From Methylibium sp. (GTDB lineage Bacteria; Pseudomonadota; Gammaproteobacteria; Burkholderiales; Burkholderiaceae_C), in the NCBI GenBank assembly GCA_013824165.1, contig PNNH01000076.1:1-64000 (forward strand): a stretch of DNA of 64,000 bases, written 5' to 3'. How positions within the stretch are numbered: position 1 is the first letter of the stretch; the number at the start of each line of letters is the position of its first letter. Below, in pieces: positions 49,570 through 58,226 of the stretch. The translations under genes and the position numbers were made by a program. Under the pieces are notes generated by a model. The model saw only the letters and a program-made list of their open reading frames with translations. It did not search any database and was not told the origin of the DNA.

Positions 49570-51486
49570 TCAGCGCGGGGCCTGCGCCGTGGCCCAAGGG
49601 CCGGTCACGCCGTCGATCTCACAGTCCCACAGCGCCTGCACGTCCATCGGATCGACCAGGCCCTCGGCATGCACCTGCAGGGCCAGGCTGCGCAGCATGA
49701 TGACCATGCCGCGCACGAAAGCCGCACGGGCCGCATCGCCGGACACGCCCACCACCACTGACTTGTCCAGCTTCACATAGTCCAACCCGGCCTGATACAG
49801 GCGCTCGACCTGGGCCAAGCCGGCGCCGGCATGCTCGATGCCCAGCTTCACGCCCAGCGGACGCAATTGACGCCCCATCTCATGCAGCAGATCGAAATGC
49901 TGCGTCGCTGCTCCTTCGGCCAGTTCGAGGCCCAGCTTGCGCGCCGCCTGCGGCGACTGGAACACCAGCTCGCGCAACCGCGCCACGAAGGCGCCGTCCA
50001 GCAAGGAGGCCGGCGCCACGTTGATGCAGCGCATGCGGCCGTCCAGCGCGATCGCCTCCAGCGCCAGAGTCACCGCCTGCAGATCCACCTCGGCGGTCAA
50101 GCGGCTGCGCACGGCCAAAGGCAACCAGCGCGCTGCGTTCTCGAAATCACCCTCGGCGCTGAGCTGCAGCTGCAGCGGGCATTCAAGATGCAGCAGCGCA
50201 CCCTGCCGGTCCAGCACCGGGTACTCCAGCAGCCGGCTGCGGCGCTGCTGGAGCGCCTCGGCAATCTGCGCATGCCAGGCGCGCTCGCCCTGCACCCGTT
50301 CGGCCGAAGGGTGGCGCAGCGCTTCGACCGAGAAGCCGCCGCGTGCCTCGGCCTGCGCCAGCGCGGTGTCGGCCGCTGCGAACCAGTCGCTGATCGGCCG
50401 CTCCCGTGCCAGCTCGACAGCGCCCAAGGCCACCTGCACGCCGTTGCCAAAGGCCGGCAGGCTGGCGCGCAAGGCTTCGGCCAGGGCCTCGGCAGTTTCA
50501 GCCGCCACATCCGGCGCCGGCAGCCACAAGGCGAAGTCGGCACCATTCAAGCGCCCGGCCAGGCAGCCCTTGACGCGTTCCGGATAGACCTGCACCGCAT
50601 GCGCGACGGCCACCAGGGTCTGGTCCACCAGCGTGCGGCCCAGACGTTGATTCAGGCCAGCCAGATCGCGCAGGCGCAGCAGGATCAGGCCGCCATGGGT
50701 CGGGCCTTCATCACGCGTCAGGGCCGAGTCGAACTCAGCCAGGAAGTGCTTGCGATGGCTCATGCCGGTCAGCACATCGCAATGGGCCTGGGTACGCAGC
50801 ACATCCAGTTGCTCGGACTGGGCCTCGAACATCTGCTTGAGACGCAGCACCATCGCATTCATCGCCTGGGTGAGCCGGCGCAGCTCGGGCACCTTGGACT
50901 CCTCCACCGTCGTGAAGTGCCCGTCCACCAGCCCCTGGGCCTGGGCCACCGTGCGGTCCAGCGGGCGCCGGATGCGCGACAACACGACAAAGGCCGCACC
51001 GCCCGCGAGCACCCCGATGCTGAAAAGCACCAAGGCAGTGCGCCAAGTCGAGCGCCACAGCTCATCGTGACCATACGCCGAGTGGCTTTGCACCTCGACC
51101 GAGCCGGCGTTCTTCCAGCCGTCGGACACCTTGGCCACACCGGCCTGCAACTCCAGCGGCGTCAGCGCCACGAACCAGGCGGGTGCGCGGCTGGCGCGCC
51201 CCGGCGTGGCGCGCTCGAAGCCAATGGAACCATCCGGGCGCAGCCAGCGCAGGCTCGCATAGTGGCCGGTATCGAACTGTGCCGACAGCACCAGCGACAT
51301 CAGCTCGGCATCGCCGCCCTGCTGCGACATGGCCAGCGCCAGCGCGGCCGCGTTGTCGCTGTTCTTGACCTGCAGCTGCGTCTGCAGCAGCGAGCGCATC
51401 GCGCCGGTCGAAACCGCCACGCTGCCGATCAGCGAAGCCAGCACCGCGCCCAGCACCAGGAACCAGACTTGACGTATCAGCGACAT
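49570..51486 (-). CDS. lapD: c-di-GMP receptor LapD
   Basis: A 638-residue inner-membrane protein: TM1 (VWFLVLGAVLASLIGSVAVS), a periplasmic LapD/MoxY-like output domain (SLLQTQLQVKNSDNAAALALAMSQQGGD), TM2 near residue 160, HAMP, a degenerate GGDEF (RLNGADF) and a degenerate EAL (LEYPVL, no ECPL metal set). The lack of both catalytic motifs and the next-door lapG identify LapD, which binds c-di-GMP and sequesters LapG. Start 51486 was chosen for MSLIRQVW. It ends GVTGPWATAQ. Confidence 0.87.
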   Translation of the reverse strand: MSLIRQVWFLVLGAVLASLIGSVAVSTGAMRSLLQTQLQVKNSDNAAALALAMSQQGGDAELMSLVLSAQFDTGHYASLRWLRPDGSIGFERATPGRASRAPAWFVALTPLELQAGVAKVSDGWKNAGSVEVQSHSAYGHDELWRSTWRTALVLFSIGVLAGGAAFVVLSRIRRPLDRTVAQAQGLVDGHFTTVEESKVPELRRLTQAMNAMVLRLKQMFEAQSEQLDVLRTQAHCDVLTGMSHRKHFLAEFDSALTRDEGPTHGGLILLRLRDLAGLNQRLGRTLVDQTLVAVAHAVQVYPERVKGCLAGRLNGADFALWLPAPDVAAETAEALAEALRASLPAFGNGVQVALGAVELARERPISDWFAAADTALAQAEARGGFSVEALRHPSAERVQGERAWHAQIAEALQQRRSRLLEYPVLDRQGALLHLECPLQLQLSAEGDFENAARWLPLAVRSRLTAEVDLQAVTLALEAIALDGRMRCINVAPASLLDGAFVARLRELVFQSPQAARKLGLELAEGAATQHFDLLHEMGRQLRPLGVKLGIEHAGAGLAQVERLYQAGLDYVKLDKSVVVGVSGDAARAAFVRGMVIMLRSLALQVHAEGLVDPMDVQALWDCEIDGVTGPWATAQAPR

Positions 51487-51520
51487 GGCGCCATCCCCAA
51501 CGGTTTGTTCAGAATCATCA

Positions 51521-52231
51521 TCAGAAGCCCTCTGCCCTGACCTTGGCCAGCGCATCTCTCCACAAAGACAGGCGCGCCACCGGACTGCCCGCGCTCGCGC
51601 TGCCCACGCCCTCCCAAAGGCCTTCACCATTGAAGCTGAAGACCGGCTGCAGATCGGGCCGCCGCCCGGCCGTCAGCACCGCCGTCTGCAGATTGTCCAG
51701 AATCAGCGGCTCGGCATCCGGCTGGCTGTAATAGGCCAGCACCATATGGGCCTGCCGGCGCCCATCCAGCATCGCACGCACATAGACCAGGCGCAGCCGC
51801 GCCTCGGGCACGCCGGCCGCCAGCAGGCTGAAGTACTTGGCGATCGCGTAGTCCTCGCAGTCGCCCTGGCCTTTTTCCAGCGTCTCCAGCGGACTGGCCC
51901 AGTAGTCGATCCGCCCCCAGGTCTCGGTGTCCTCGCGAAAGGCGATGCGCTGGTTGAAGAAGTCGTTGATCAGGTTCAGGCGCTGGGCGTCGCTGAGCTG
52001 CGCGGCGCGCTCGACCATTGGCAGCAGCAGGCGCGCGCCAGCCTGCGCGCGCGGTCCCATGCGGGCCGCTGCCTCCGTCACCCGGTCGCTGTCCCAGGCG
52101 GACGCGAGCACACTGAACTGCAGCAGCAAGGCAGCGACGGCCAGCCCGCCGACAGCCCTCGGCAGCCAGCCCGGGCGACGCCGGGCGGACAGGCCTGCAA
52201 ACAGAGCAAAGGGAGGCTGAGCCGGCGCCAT
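51521..52231 (-). CDS. lapG: Periplasmic adhesin protease LapG
   Basis: A 236-residue transglutaminase-like cysteine protease (BTLCP/DUF920). N-terminal membrane/signal segment, then DFFNQRIAFREDTETWG, catalytic Cys in GQGDCEDYAIAKYF, His in QAHMVLAYY and Asp in LILDNL. LapG cleaves the N-terminus of RTX-like adhesins to release biofilm cells. ATG 52231 is preferred over a TTG at 52237. It lies 34 bases upstream of lapD. No adhesin gene is in the window. Confidence 0.88.
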   Translation of the reverse strand: MAPAQPPFALFAGLSARRRPGWLPRAVGGLAVAALLLQFSVLASAWDSDRVTEAAARMGPRAQAGARLLLPMVERAAQLSDAQRLNLINDFFNQRIAFREDTETWGRIDYWASPLETLEKGQGDCEDYAIAKYFSLLAAGVPEARLRLVYVRAMLDGRRQAHMVLAYYSQPDAEPLILDNLQTAVLTAGRRPDLQPVFSFNGEGLWEGVGSASAGSPVARLSLWRDALAKVRAEGF

Positions 52232-52367
52232 AGCCAAGGCACTTTACCGTGCAGGGCCCAGCCGACCGCAGCCCGCCCTGTGCATTACTGCCGATCCAGC
52301 GCCCGCGGGGCTTGAGATAATCTGCAGCAACCTACCCATCAGGCTGCACCGGCCTGTCTGCTCCCCT

Positions 52368-53234
52368 ATGAAAACCCAGGCGATACGCCAAGAACTCGAT
52401 CAGGCGCGCGAGCGCGGCGCCCTGCGCCAGATCGTGATCCCGCCCTGCCCCGAACTGCTCGCCCGACTGCAGGCCGCCATCGCCCAGGCGGAACCCGACC
52501 TCACCGAAGTAGCCCGCATCGCGGCCAGCGATGTGGCCATGTCGGCCACCTTGCTGCGCACCGCCAACAGCAGCCTTCATATGCCGCCAGGCAGCCAGCC
52601 CTGCACCACGGTCGGACAGGCGCTGACCCGCATCGGCCTGGACGAGACTGCGGCACTGATGACCGCCTTTCTGGTCAAGCACGCCATCCCCGTCAACAGC
52701 CCGCACCTCGCGCGCTTCTGGGAGCGCTCGACCAAGCGCGCCATCGCCTGCGCCTTCATCGCGCGCCAACTGCCCGGTGTCTCGCCCGATCTGGCGCACA
52801 CCTATGGACTGTTCTGCCACGTCGGCATGCCGGTCTTGCTGCAAAGCGTGCGCGGCTATGGTTCCACGATGGTCGAGGCCTCGGCCCGCATCGACCGGCC
52901 CTATATCGCCACCGAGAACACCAACCACAAGACCGACCATGCGGTGGTCGGCGCCCTGGTGATCCGGGCCTGGAACATGGCGCCGCCGATCATGGCCGCG
53001 ATCCGGCTGCACCACGATTTCAACTCGCTGGGCAATGCCGACATCGATGCGGAAATCCACACCCTGGTCGCCGCCGGCCTGGTGGCCGAACATCTGATGC
53101 GCCAGCACGAAGCTCTGCCCGAAGATGCCGACTGGAAGAGCAACTGCCAGGCCGCCATGGACTGGCTGCAGATCTCGGCGGACGACCTGGAGCAGTGGGA
53201 CGAACAGCTGCGCCCCTTGCTCGACGAGGCCTGA
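52368..53234 (+). CDS. HDOD-domain protein
   Basis: A 288-residue protein of the HDOD family: IARIAASDVAMSATLLRTANS, TVGQALTRIGLDETAAL, and an HD-like core without intact HD metal residues (FCHVGMPVL, AIRLHHDF). Such proteins are signalling or output domains linked to c-di-GMP and chemotaxis networks. No other domain is fused. The position beside lapD/lapG is suggestive but not proof of a link. Confidence 0.85.
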   Translation: MKTQAIRQELDQARERGALRQIVIPPCPELLARLQAAIAQAEPDLTEVARIAASDVAMSATLLRTANSSLHMPPGSQPCTTVGQALTRIGLDETAALMTAFLVKHAIPVNSPHLARFWERSTKRAIACAFIARQLPGVSPDLAHTYGLFCHVGMPVLLQSVRGYGSTMVEASARIDRPYIATENTNHKTDHAVVGALVIRAWNMAPPIMAAIRLHHDFNSLGNADIDAEIHTLVAAGLVAEHLMRQHEALPEDADWKSNCQAAMDWLQISADDLEQWDEQLRPLLDEA

Positions 53235-53354
53235 AGCCAACGCCCTTGCGCGCCATCCGCACGCGCTTGCACGCGGGCCATCAACCCGCCTTGCCAAGCT
53301 GCAGGCGCGCCGTTAAGGTGTGCACACAGGGAGCATGCATAGCGGAGATTGACC

Positions 53355-54179
53355 ATGAAGCTGGCCATGCCTCATCTGATCGGCATTCTGGGCCTGTCCC
53401 TCGTTCTGGCGGCCCAAGCCCAGGCCCAGGCCCAGACCCAGACCTGCCGCAGCCTGATCGCCTCGGGCAACCCGCAATATCCGCCCTATCTCTGGCAGTC
53501 GCCCCGCGACGAGGCGCGCCTGATCGGCGCCAATGCCGAGCTGATGGAATGGCTGGCCGACGAGATCGGCGTGCCCATCGAGACCCGGCATATCGGCAAC
53601 TGGGCACGGGTGCAGGAAGAAGCGCGCGCCGGTCGCGTCGACCTGCTCGCCGGCGCCTTCTTCACGCTGCCGCGCACCGAGTACCTGGATTACGCCCACC
53701 CGCCCTTTCGCGAGACGCGTTCGGTGGTGATCGTGCGCGAAACGCGGCGGATCAGCTTCAAGCGCTGGGAGGATCTGGTGCCGCTCAAGGGCCTCACGGT
53801 GGTGAACAACAGCCTGGGCCAGGCCTTCGACAAGTTTGCGGCGGACTCGCTCAGCATGACCAAGGTCAGCAACCTCGAGAAAGCGCTGCAGATGCTGGAG
53901 CTCGGCCGCGGCGACTATCTGGTCTACGAGGACAGCCCGGCTGAAGCCTTCATCGCCCGCATGGGCGTCAAGGGCCTGCGCCTGCTGACGCCGCCGGTGG
54001 CGCAAGAGCAGCTGCATATCGCCATCTCGCATCGATCGGCCTGCAACACCCCGGAGCTGCGCGGCGCCATCGCCCGCGCGATGTTCAAGCTGCGCCAGAC
54101 GAAGCTGATGAGCACCTTCGTGGAGCGGGCGGTGCAAACCTGGCGCCTGCAGCAGCAAGAGCCCGCCAAGCCGCAGTGA
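53355..54179 (+). CDS. Periplasmic solute-binding protein, family 3
   Basis: A 274-residue protein: signal peptide (LIGILGLSLVLAAQAQAQAQ), then two-lobe type-II periplasmic binding (LIASGNPQYPPYLW, GANAELMEWLADEIGVPIE, GRVDLLAGAFFTLPRTEYLDYAHPP). These resemble polar amino-acid ABC or signalling proteins. No permease follows, so it may act as a sensor or an orphan. ATG 53355 preferred over TTG 53349; GGAG precedes it. Confidence 0.83.
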   Translation: MKLAMPHLIGILGLSLVLAAQAQAQAQTQTCRSLIASGNPQYPPYLWQSPRDEARLIGANAELMEWLADEIGVPIETRHIGNWARVQEEARAGRVDLLAGAFFTLPRTEYLDYAHPPFRETRSVVIVRETRRISFKRWEDLVPLKGLTVVNNSLGQAFDKFAADSLSMTKVSNLEKALQMLELGRGDYLVYEDSPAEAFIARMGVKGLRLLTPPVAQEQLHIAISHRSACNTPELRGAIARAMFKLRQTKLMSTFVERAVQTWRLQQQEPAKPQ

Positions 54180-54195
54180 CGGGCGAAGCGAAAGC

Positions 54196-54687
54196 TCAGG
54201 CGGGCGCGGAACGCAGTGCGTAGATGCGGCCCTGGGCGAACAGGTACTCGACCCGCAAGACCGGATCGCCACGTTCCCCGGCGAAGGTGAAGCCCAACAA
54301 CTCCAGCGCATCGCCGGCTTTGATCTCGGCCACGCCCCAGGCCTGCATGCGCGTCAGCGGCGCCAGCTCGATCTGCCAGCGCCGATCACGGCGCGTCGGC
54401 AGCTGCGCCTTGGCCAGCAGGGCCGGACCGTCTACCGCCGCCGACTGCCGAGGCAGCGTGCGCTGCTTCAGATCGGCTGGCAGCGCCAGGCTCTCGGCCA
54501 GCTCCAGTTCCAGCTCGGCATGGGGATTGCGCCAGGCCACTTTCAGCGCCTTGCCGGCCAGGTAGATCGGCCGCTCCTGGTCGAAGCTGCTCCAGCCATG
54601 GTGGGCGCGGGCCCAGCCCGGCAGGGACAGTAAGGCAGCACCGGCCAGCAGATGGCGGCGCAAGACCGGGGGGGATTCATTCTTCAT
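54196..54687 (-). CDS. DUF6152-type exported protein
   Basis: A 163-residue protein. N-terminus KNESPPVLRRHLLAGAALLSLPGWARA looks like a twin-arginine or Sec signal, then HHGWSSFD, the mark of DUF6152, and a beta-rich middle ending QGRIYALRS. It begins 11 bases after the stop of the 4-TM protein gene, so they are one unit. Function unknown. Confidence 0.72.
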   Translation of the reverse strand: MKNESPPVLRRHLLAGAALLSLPGWARAHHGWSSFDQERPIYLAGKALKVAWRNPHAELELELAESLALPADLKQRTLPRQSAAVDGPALLAKAQLPTRRDRRWQIELAPLTRMQAWGVAEIKAGDALELLGFTFAGERGDPVLRVEYLFAQGRIYALRSAPA

Positions 54688-54698
54688 GGACGACTCCT

Positions 54699-55124
54699 TC
54701 ACCAATAGGCAATCCAGCGGCCACAGATGATGACAGCGGTCCAAATCCCCAGTGACAGCAGGCCTTGCAGCCGTGCCGTGCGATCTGCCGTCTGCAGCGC
54801 GCCGCGGCGCGAATGGAACATAGCGGCATTGCAGCCTGCAGCCGTGATCAGCCCCAGCTTTAGCAGGAAAACGCGGTTGACCAGCAGCTCCTGCGCCTGG
54901 GTCGCAAACATCAGCGAGCCGCTGAGAGCGCAGAGGAAAAAGCCCAGCAGCGCAAGCAGCAGCGTCAGCCGGGCCAGCGCCTCCAGCGGCAAGGCGGCCG
55001 CCAGCCCCAGCAGGCGCAGCTCGAACACCAGCAACCCGCCGAACAGCATCGCCAGGCCCAGCAGATGCACGACCTCAAGCGCGGGATAGGCCCAGGGGTG
55101 GGCGCTCAGACTGGCCATCAGCAT
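54699..55124 (-). CDS. Four-helix membrane protein (DUF6644-like)
   Basis: A 141-residue protein with four hydrophobic helices (EVVHLLGLAMLFGGLLVFELRLLG, LLLALLGFFLCALSGSLMF, VFLLKLGLITAAGCNAAMF, LLSLGIWTAVIICGRWIAYW). A His in helix one (VVHLLG) recalls haem-binding membrane proteins. It precedes the DUF6152 gene. Function unknown. Confidence 0.7.
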   Translation of the reverse strand: MLMASLSAHPWAYPALEVVHLLGLAMLFGGLLVFELRLLGLAAALPLEALARLTLLLALLGFFLCALSGSLMFATQAQELLVNRVFLLKLGLITAAGCNAAMFHSRRGALQTADRTARLQGLLSLGIWTAVIICGRWIAYW

Positions 55125-55133
55125 GGTGTGAGC

Positions 55134-55502
55134 CTAGACCGGGTACTGAACCAGCTGCAAGGCATTGCCCGCCGGGTCCTTGAAGGTGGCGAGCCAGCCG
55201 CCCCAGGCCTGGCGCTCGGGCGCTTCAATGAAGGCAACGCCCGCCGCCAGCAGCGCGGCATGCTGCGCCTGAATGTCCTCGACGCTGAAGGACAGGCCGG
55301 TAAAGCGGCCGACGAGCTGCTGCTCGTCTTCCGGCGCGTCGGGCGGCACCGCCTCCAGCAGCAGGTCCAGCGCGCCGGCATCGAACAGGCAGAAGCCCGC
55401 GGCAGGGCCACCCGCTTTCAGCGTCAGGCGGAGCTGCTGCTGGTAGAACGGCAGCGCAGCTGCCAGATCACGCACGAACAAACGCACCGAACCGAGCTTC
55501 AT
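55134..55502 (-). CDS. VOC-family (glyoxalase-like) protein
   Basis: A 122-residue single VOC module: SVRLFVRDLAAALPFYQQQLRLTL, FTGLSFSVEDIQAQ and FKDPAGNALQLVQ, with glyoxalase/dioxygenase-like beta-alpha-beta-beta-beta units. Start 55502 was chosen over 55508 because GAGGG lies six bases ahead of it. Substrate unknown. Confidence 0.8.
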   Translation of the reverse strand: MKLGSVRLFVRDLAAALPFYQQQLRLTLKAGGPAAGFCLFDAGALDLLLEAVPPDAPEDEQQLVGRFTGLSFSVEDIQAQHAALLAAGVAFIEAPERQAWGGWLATFKDPAGNALQLVQYPV

Positions 55503-55606
55503 CGTCATCCCTCTTCAATCAAAGGCGGGCGGCCCTGACCCTGCAAGGCAGCGAGGCGCCAAGTCTCGCACCGAACAGAGTCCAGGGTTAAGGCTCGGGC
55601 GCCATC

Positions 55607-55612
55607 GACAAT
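55607..55612 (+). promoter_or_regulatory. Possible -10 box of 55619 gene (leaderless)
   Basis: GACAAT lies six bases before the ATG at 55619 and no Shine-Dalgarno site follows. It is weaker than the other such boxes in this window. Confidence 0.3.
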
Positions 55613-55618
55613 GCAACC

Positions 55619-56206
55619 ATGACTGCCTACGGCGAACCTCTGCAACTGGGACTGCGCCCCTGGCGCTGGGCCTGGCTGTGGCTGGCACCCGTGTTGCTGG
55701 GGCTGCTGTACTGGGTGCTAGCACCGGAGGGCACTGCAGTCCGAGTGGCGGCGATGAACTGGAGCCGTGACATCGAGGTTGAACGTCAAGTCCAGCAGTT
55801 GGACTCAGGCTGGTGCGACGAGATGCCGCCCAACGCACAGGCCATCAGCCGGCGCAACGTCGACCGGCCAGACAGCCTGCCCGGCACCACCACAGCGCAC
55901 TGCCGCTACAGCGTGAGCGCCTGGAGAGCCGTGCGCAGCCTGCACAGCGAAGGCCAGGCGCCCACGCCCCCGTTCTGGCCAGCGGTGCCCGCCACTGGCC
56001 TGTCAAGCGACGCTGGCGTCGGAATGGAGCGTCTCGGCAAGCGGCATGAGCGCTACGAACTGCTGCTGCAAAACGACGATGGAAGGCAATGGCGCTGCAA
56101 GCTACCGCTGCCGCGCTGGCAGACCTTCAGCACGGGGCAGCGGCTCAGACTCAAGGTCGACAGATTCGGCGTGGCGGACTGCAGCCGCATCGCCGCAGAG
56201 CGTTGA
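55619..56206 (+). CDS. Hypothetical single-pass membrane protein
   Basis: A 195-residue frame with one N-terminal membrane helix (WAWLWLAPVLLGLLYWVLA) and a soluble region with four Cys that could form two disulfides (WCDEMPP, HCRYS, WRCKLPL, DCSRI). The paired cysteines suggest the soluble part is periplasmic. No family was recognised. Confidence 0.55.
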   Translation: MTAYGEPLQLGLRPWRWAWLWLAPVLLGLLYWVLAPEGTAVRVAAMNWSRDIEVERQVQQLDSGWCDEMPPNAQAISRRNVDRPDSLPGTTTAHCRYSVSAWRAVRSLHSEGQAPTPPFWPAVPATGLSSDAGVGMERLGKRHERYELLLQNDDGRQWRCKLPLPRWQTFSTGQRLRLKVDRFGVADCSRIAAER

Positions 56207-56256
56207 CGGCGCTGTGGCCGGCGCACAGATCGCGAGCTGGATCTGAGATCCAGGCA

Positions 56257-56658
56257 TCAAGCCATCGACAGTCGTTGCACGTGACGGCTACCGCTCCACT
56301 CCAGCTCAGCCAGACCGAACACGAACGCGGCCTGCAGCAACACCCAGACCATGCCCAGCGCGGTGAGCGGGAGACCGGCGCCCCAGACCGTCCACACGCT
56401 GGTGGCCACCCAGAGGAAGTTCCCCGCCACGAGCAGTCGCACGCCCCCCACCGGGGGCTGGGCGTGCGCCGCCAAGACAGCCGACAGCGCCGCGGCGCCG
56501 CAGACGATCACGCCCGACACCTGCAGCCAGACCAGGGGCAGGCCCAGCACCTCGGACAGCTGCTTTGAAAAGGCGAAGTGGGCGATGGCCATGCCCAGGC
56601 CGCTGGCGGCGTCCAGCCACAGCACCCGACGCAAGGCAGAAACGGACAGATTCAACAT
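56257..56658 (-). CDS. Small four-helix membrane protein
   Basis: A 133-residue protein with four hydrophobic segments (LDAASGLGMAIAHFAF, VWLQVSGVIVCGAAALSAVL, LLVAGNFLWVATSVW, LGMVWVLLQAAFVFGLAEL). AAGGAGCTCACC precedes ATG 56658. It is divergent from an XRE regulator gene 133 bases away and probably its target. Function unknown. Confidence 0.72.
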   Translation of the reverse strand: MLNLSVSALRRVLWLDAASGLGMAIAHFAFSKQLSEVLGLPLVWLQVSGVIVCGAAALSAVLAAHAQPPVGGVRLLVAGNFLWVATSVWTVWGAGLPLTALGMVWVLLQAAFVFGLAELEWSGSRHVQRLSMA

Positions 56659-56709
56659 GGTGAGCTCCTTGAAAAGATTGAGAGAGGGAGGGGGGTGGGA
56701 TTCGTGGAT

Positions 56710-56760
56710 GGTCATGCTCGGCCCGCACTCGCACCGGGTCCATGACCCCGAAGGTCATGG
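56710..56760. promoter_or_regulatory. Operator-like palindrome between 56257 and 56792 genes
   Basis: A perfect palindrome CCATGACC-N5-GGTCATGG (56740-56760) and a further half-site GGTCATG (56710-56716) lie in the shared intergenic region. It is the obvious candidate binding site of the XRE regulator, controlling both genes. Confidence 0.6.
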
Positions 56761-56791
56761 CGCGTCGGCGCGCCCGCTCTAACATCTGCCC

Positions 56792-57631
56792 ATGCACGCT
56801 GCCACCGCCCTCGCCCCATGCCCGCCGCGCCGCGCCAGCGTCGGCGAGCTCCTGCGCCACTGGCGCCAGTTGCGCCGGCTGAGCCAACTCGACCTCGCCG
56901 CTGAGGCTGACATGTCGACCCGGCACCTGAGCTGCGTGGAAAACGGCAAGGCCAGCCCCAGCCGTGAGTTGGTGCTCAGGCTGTGCGAGCGGCTGGCCGT
57001 GCCGCTGCGCGAGCGCAATGCCTGGCTGGTGGCGGCCGGCTTCGCGCCCATGTACCGGGAGCACGCCATGGACGCTCCCAGCATGCAGGCCGCGCGCCGC
57101 GCTGTGCAGCACATCCTCGACAGCCACGAACCCTGGCCCGCCGTCGCCTTCGACCGGCAGTGGAACCTCGTCATGTCCAACCGCATGGTCGCGCCGCTGC
57201 TGGCCGGCGTAGCGCCCGAGCTGCTGCAGGGCCGCGTCAACCTGCTGCGCATCAGCCTGCACCCCGGCGGCCTGGCACCGCGCATCGCCAACCTCAACCA
57301 ATGGCGCGAACACCTGTTTGAGCGCCTGCGACAACAAATCCACCAGACCGGTGACGAGGGATTGGCTGAACTGCTTACCGAGCTGATGGCCTACCCGGCC
57401 CAGGCCGCCGACAGCGCGCAGCGCCTGGACGGCGAACACCCCGGCGTGCTGATGCCCTTCCTCTACCAGTCGCCAGCTGGCCTGCTGCACCTGATCAGCA
57501 CCACCACCGTGTTCGGCTCACCGGTGGACATCACCCTGCAGGAGCTGGCACTCGAAACCTTCTTCCCCGGCGACGACGACACCGCAAAGGCCTTGAGACA
57601 GCTGGCTCAGGGAAATGGCGTGCAAGGCTGA
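56792..57631 (+). CDS. XRE-family regulator with MmyB-like ligand domain
   Basis: A 279-residue protein: N-terminal HTH (GELLRHWRQLRRLSQLDLAAEADMSTRHLSCVENGKASPS, about residues 18-75) and a C-terminal MmyB-like ligand-binding region (WPAVAFDRQWNLVMSNRMVAPLL). It is divergent from a small membrane protein gene. A TCTAAC lies 8 bases ahead of the ATG, with no Shine-Dalgarno sequence. Confidence 0.88.
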   Translation: MHAATALAPCPPRRASVGELLRHWRQLRRLSQLDLAAEADMSTRHLSCVENGKASPSRELVLRLCERLAVPLRERNAWLVAAGFAPMYREHAMDAPSMQAARRAVQHILDSHEPWPAVAFDRQWNLVMSNRMVAPLLAGVAPELLQGRVNLLRISLHPGGLAPRIANLNQWREHLFERLRQQIHQTGDEGLAELLTELMAYPAQAADSAQRLDGEHPGVLMPFLYQSPAGLLHLISTTTVFGSPVDITLQELALETFFPGDDDTAKALRQLAQGNGVQG

Positions 57632-58226
57632 CACCTGCCGCCCACGGACGGCAAACCCCAGCTCCTCGTCCCATACGCAATTTCCCCGGACAGTCTTCCG
57701 TCCAGGGCTTTGGTCTTGCTGCGCTGTAAGGGAGTACGTGCGCGCCCGTGGTGTGCCCGGCGGCCACAGGCGCCACGCGCACCGCCTTGTGCGCCAGCAT
57801 GGCGCTGGTCGACGATGGTGAAGATAGGCAGCTAGCTACAAGACCAAAGATGCGCGCTGACGCCCTTGCAATCTTGAACATCGAACCCGTCACGGCGGAC
57901 TGGCATCGTGCGGTCAAGCTTGGTGCATTCGTCATCACCACGGTCGGTGATTTCAAAGATGCTGAGTCGCCCTGCGAGGGTGGGGTTGCTGATCACCGGC
58001 CAGCTTGGCGGCAGCGCCCAGGTGCTCTGCCAGCGATGCCCGTTTGTTGACGTGCACAGCCGATTTGGTGTGCCCGAGGTCGAGTTGCATCATCAGGGAC
58101 TTATCTCCACAACACCTGCAAAGCTGACCGGCAGCAGCAATGCGGCGTGCGACAGTTGCGGCACGGGCGCCAGCCAGCGCATGCTGTTCAAAACCAAGCG
58201 GATCTTGCCGTGAGCAGGATGGGGCA
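57632..58226. other. Gap without recognisable intact gene
   Basis: 595 bases between the XRE regulator and the serine hydrolase. Open frames on both strands are short and have no family resemblance that I can name. It holds a decayed lpd-like fragment (57752-57836). One minus-strand stretch around 58000-58110 (LGHTKSAVHVNKRASLAEHLGA) faintly recalls a LuxR-type HTH end, but this is too weak to call. Confidence 0.5.
57752..57836 (-). pseudogene. Decayed fragment of a dihydrolipoamide dehydrogenase gene
   Basis: A 24-base stretch at 57779-57802 is identical to 60392-60415 of intact lpdA, where it encodes LAHKAV. The match extends on both sides (57752-57836, over 70 percent by eye) with a small deletion and a frameshift. 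Same orientation as intact lpdA (minus). It may have come from lpdA or a paralogue. Confidence 0.6.
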
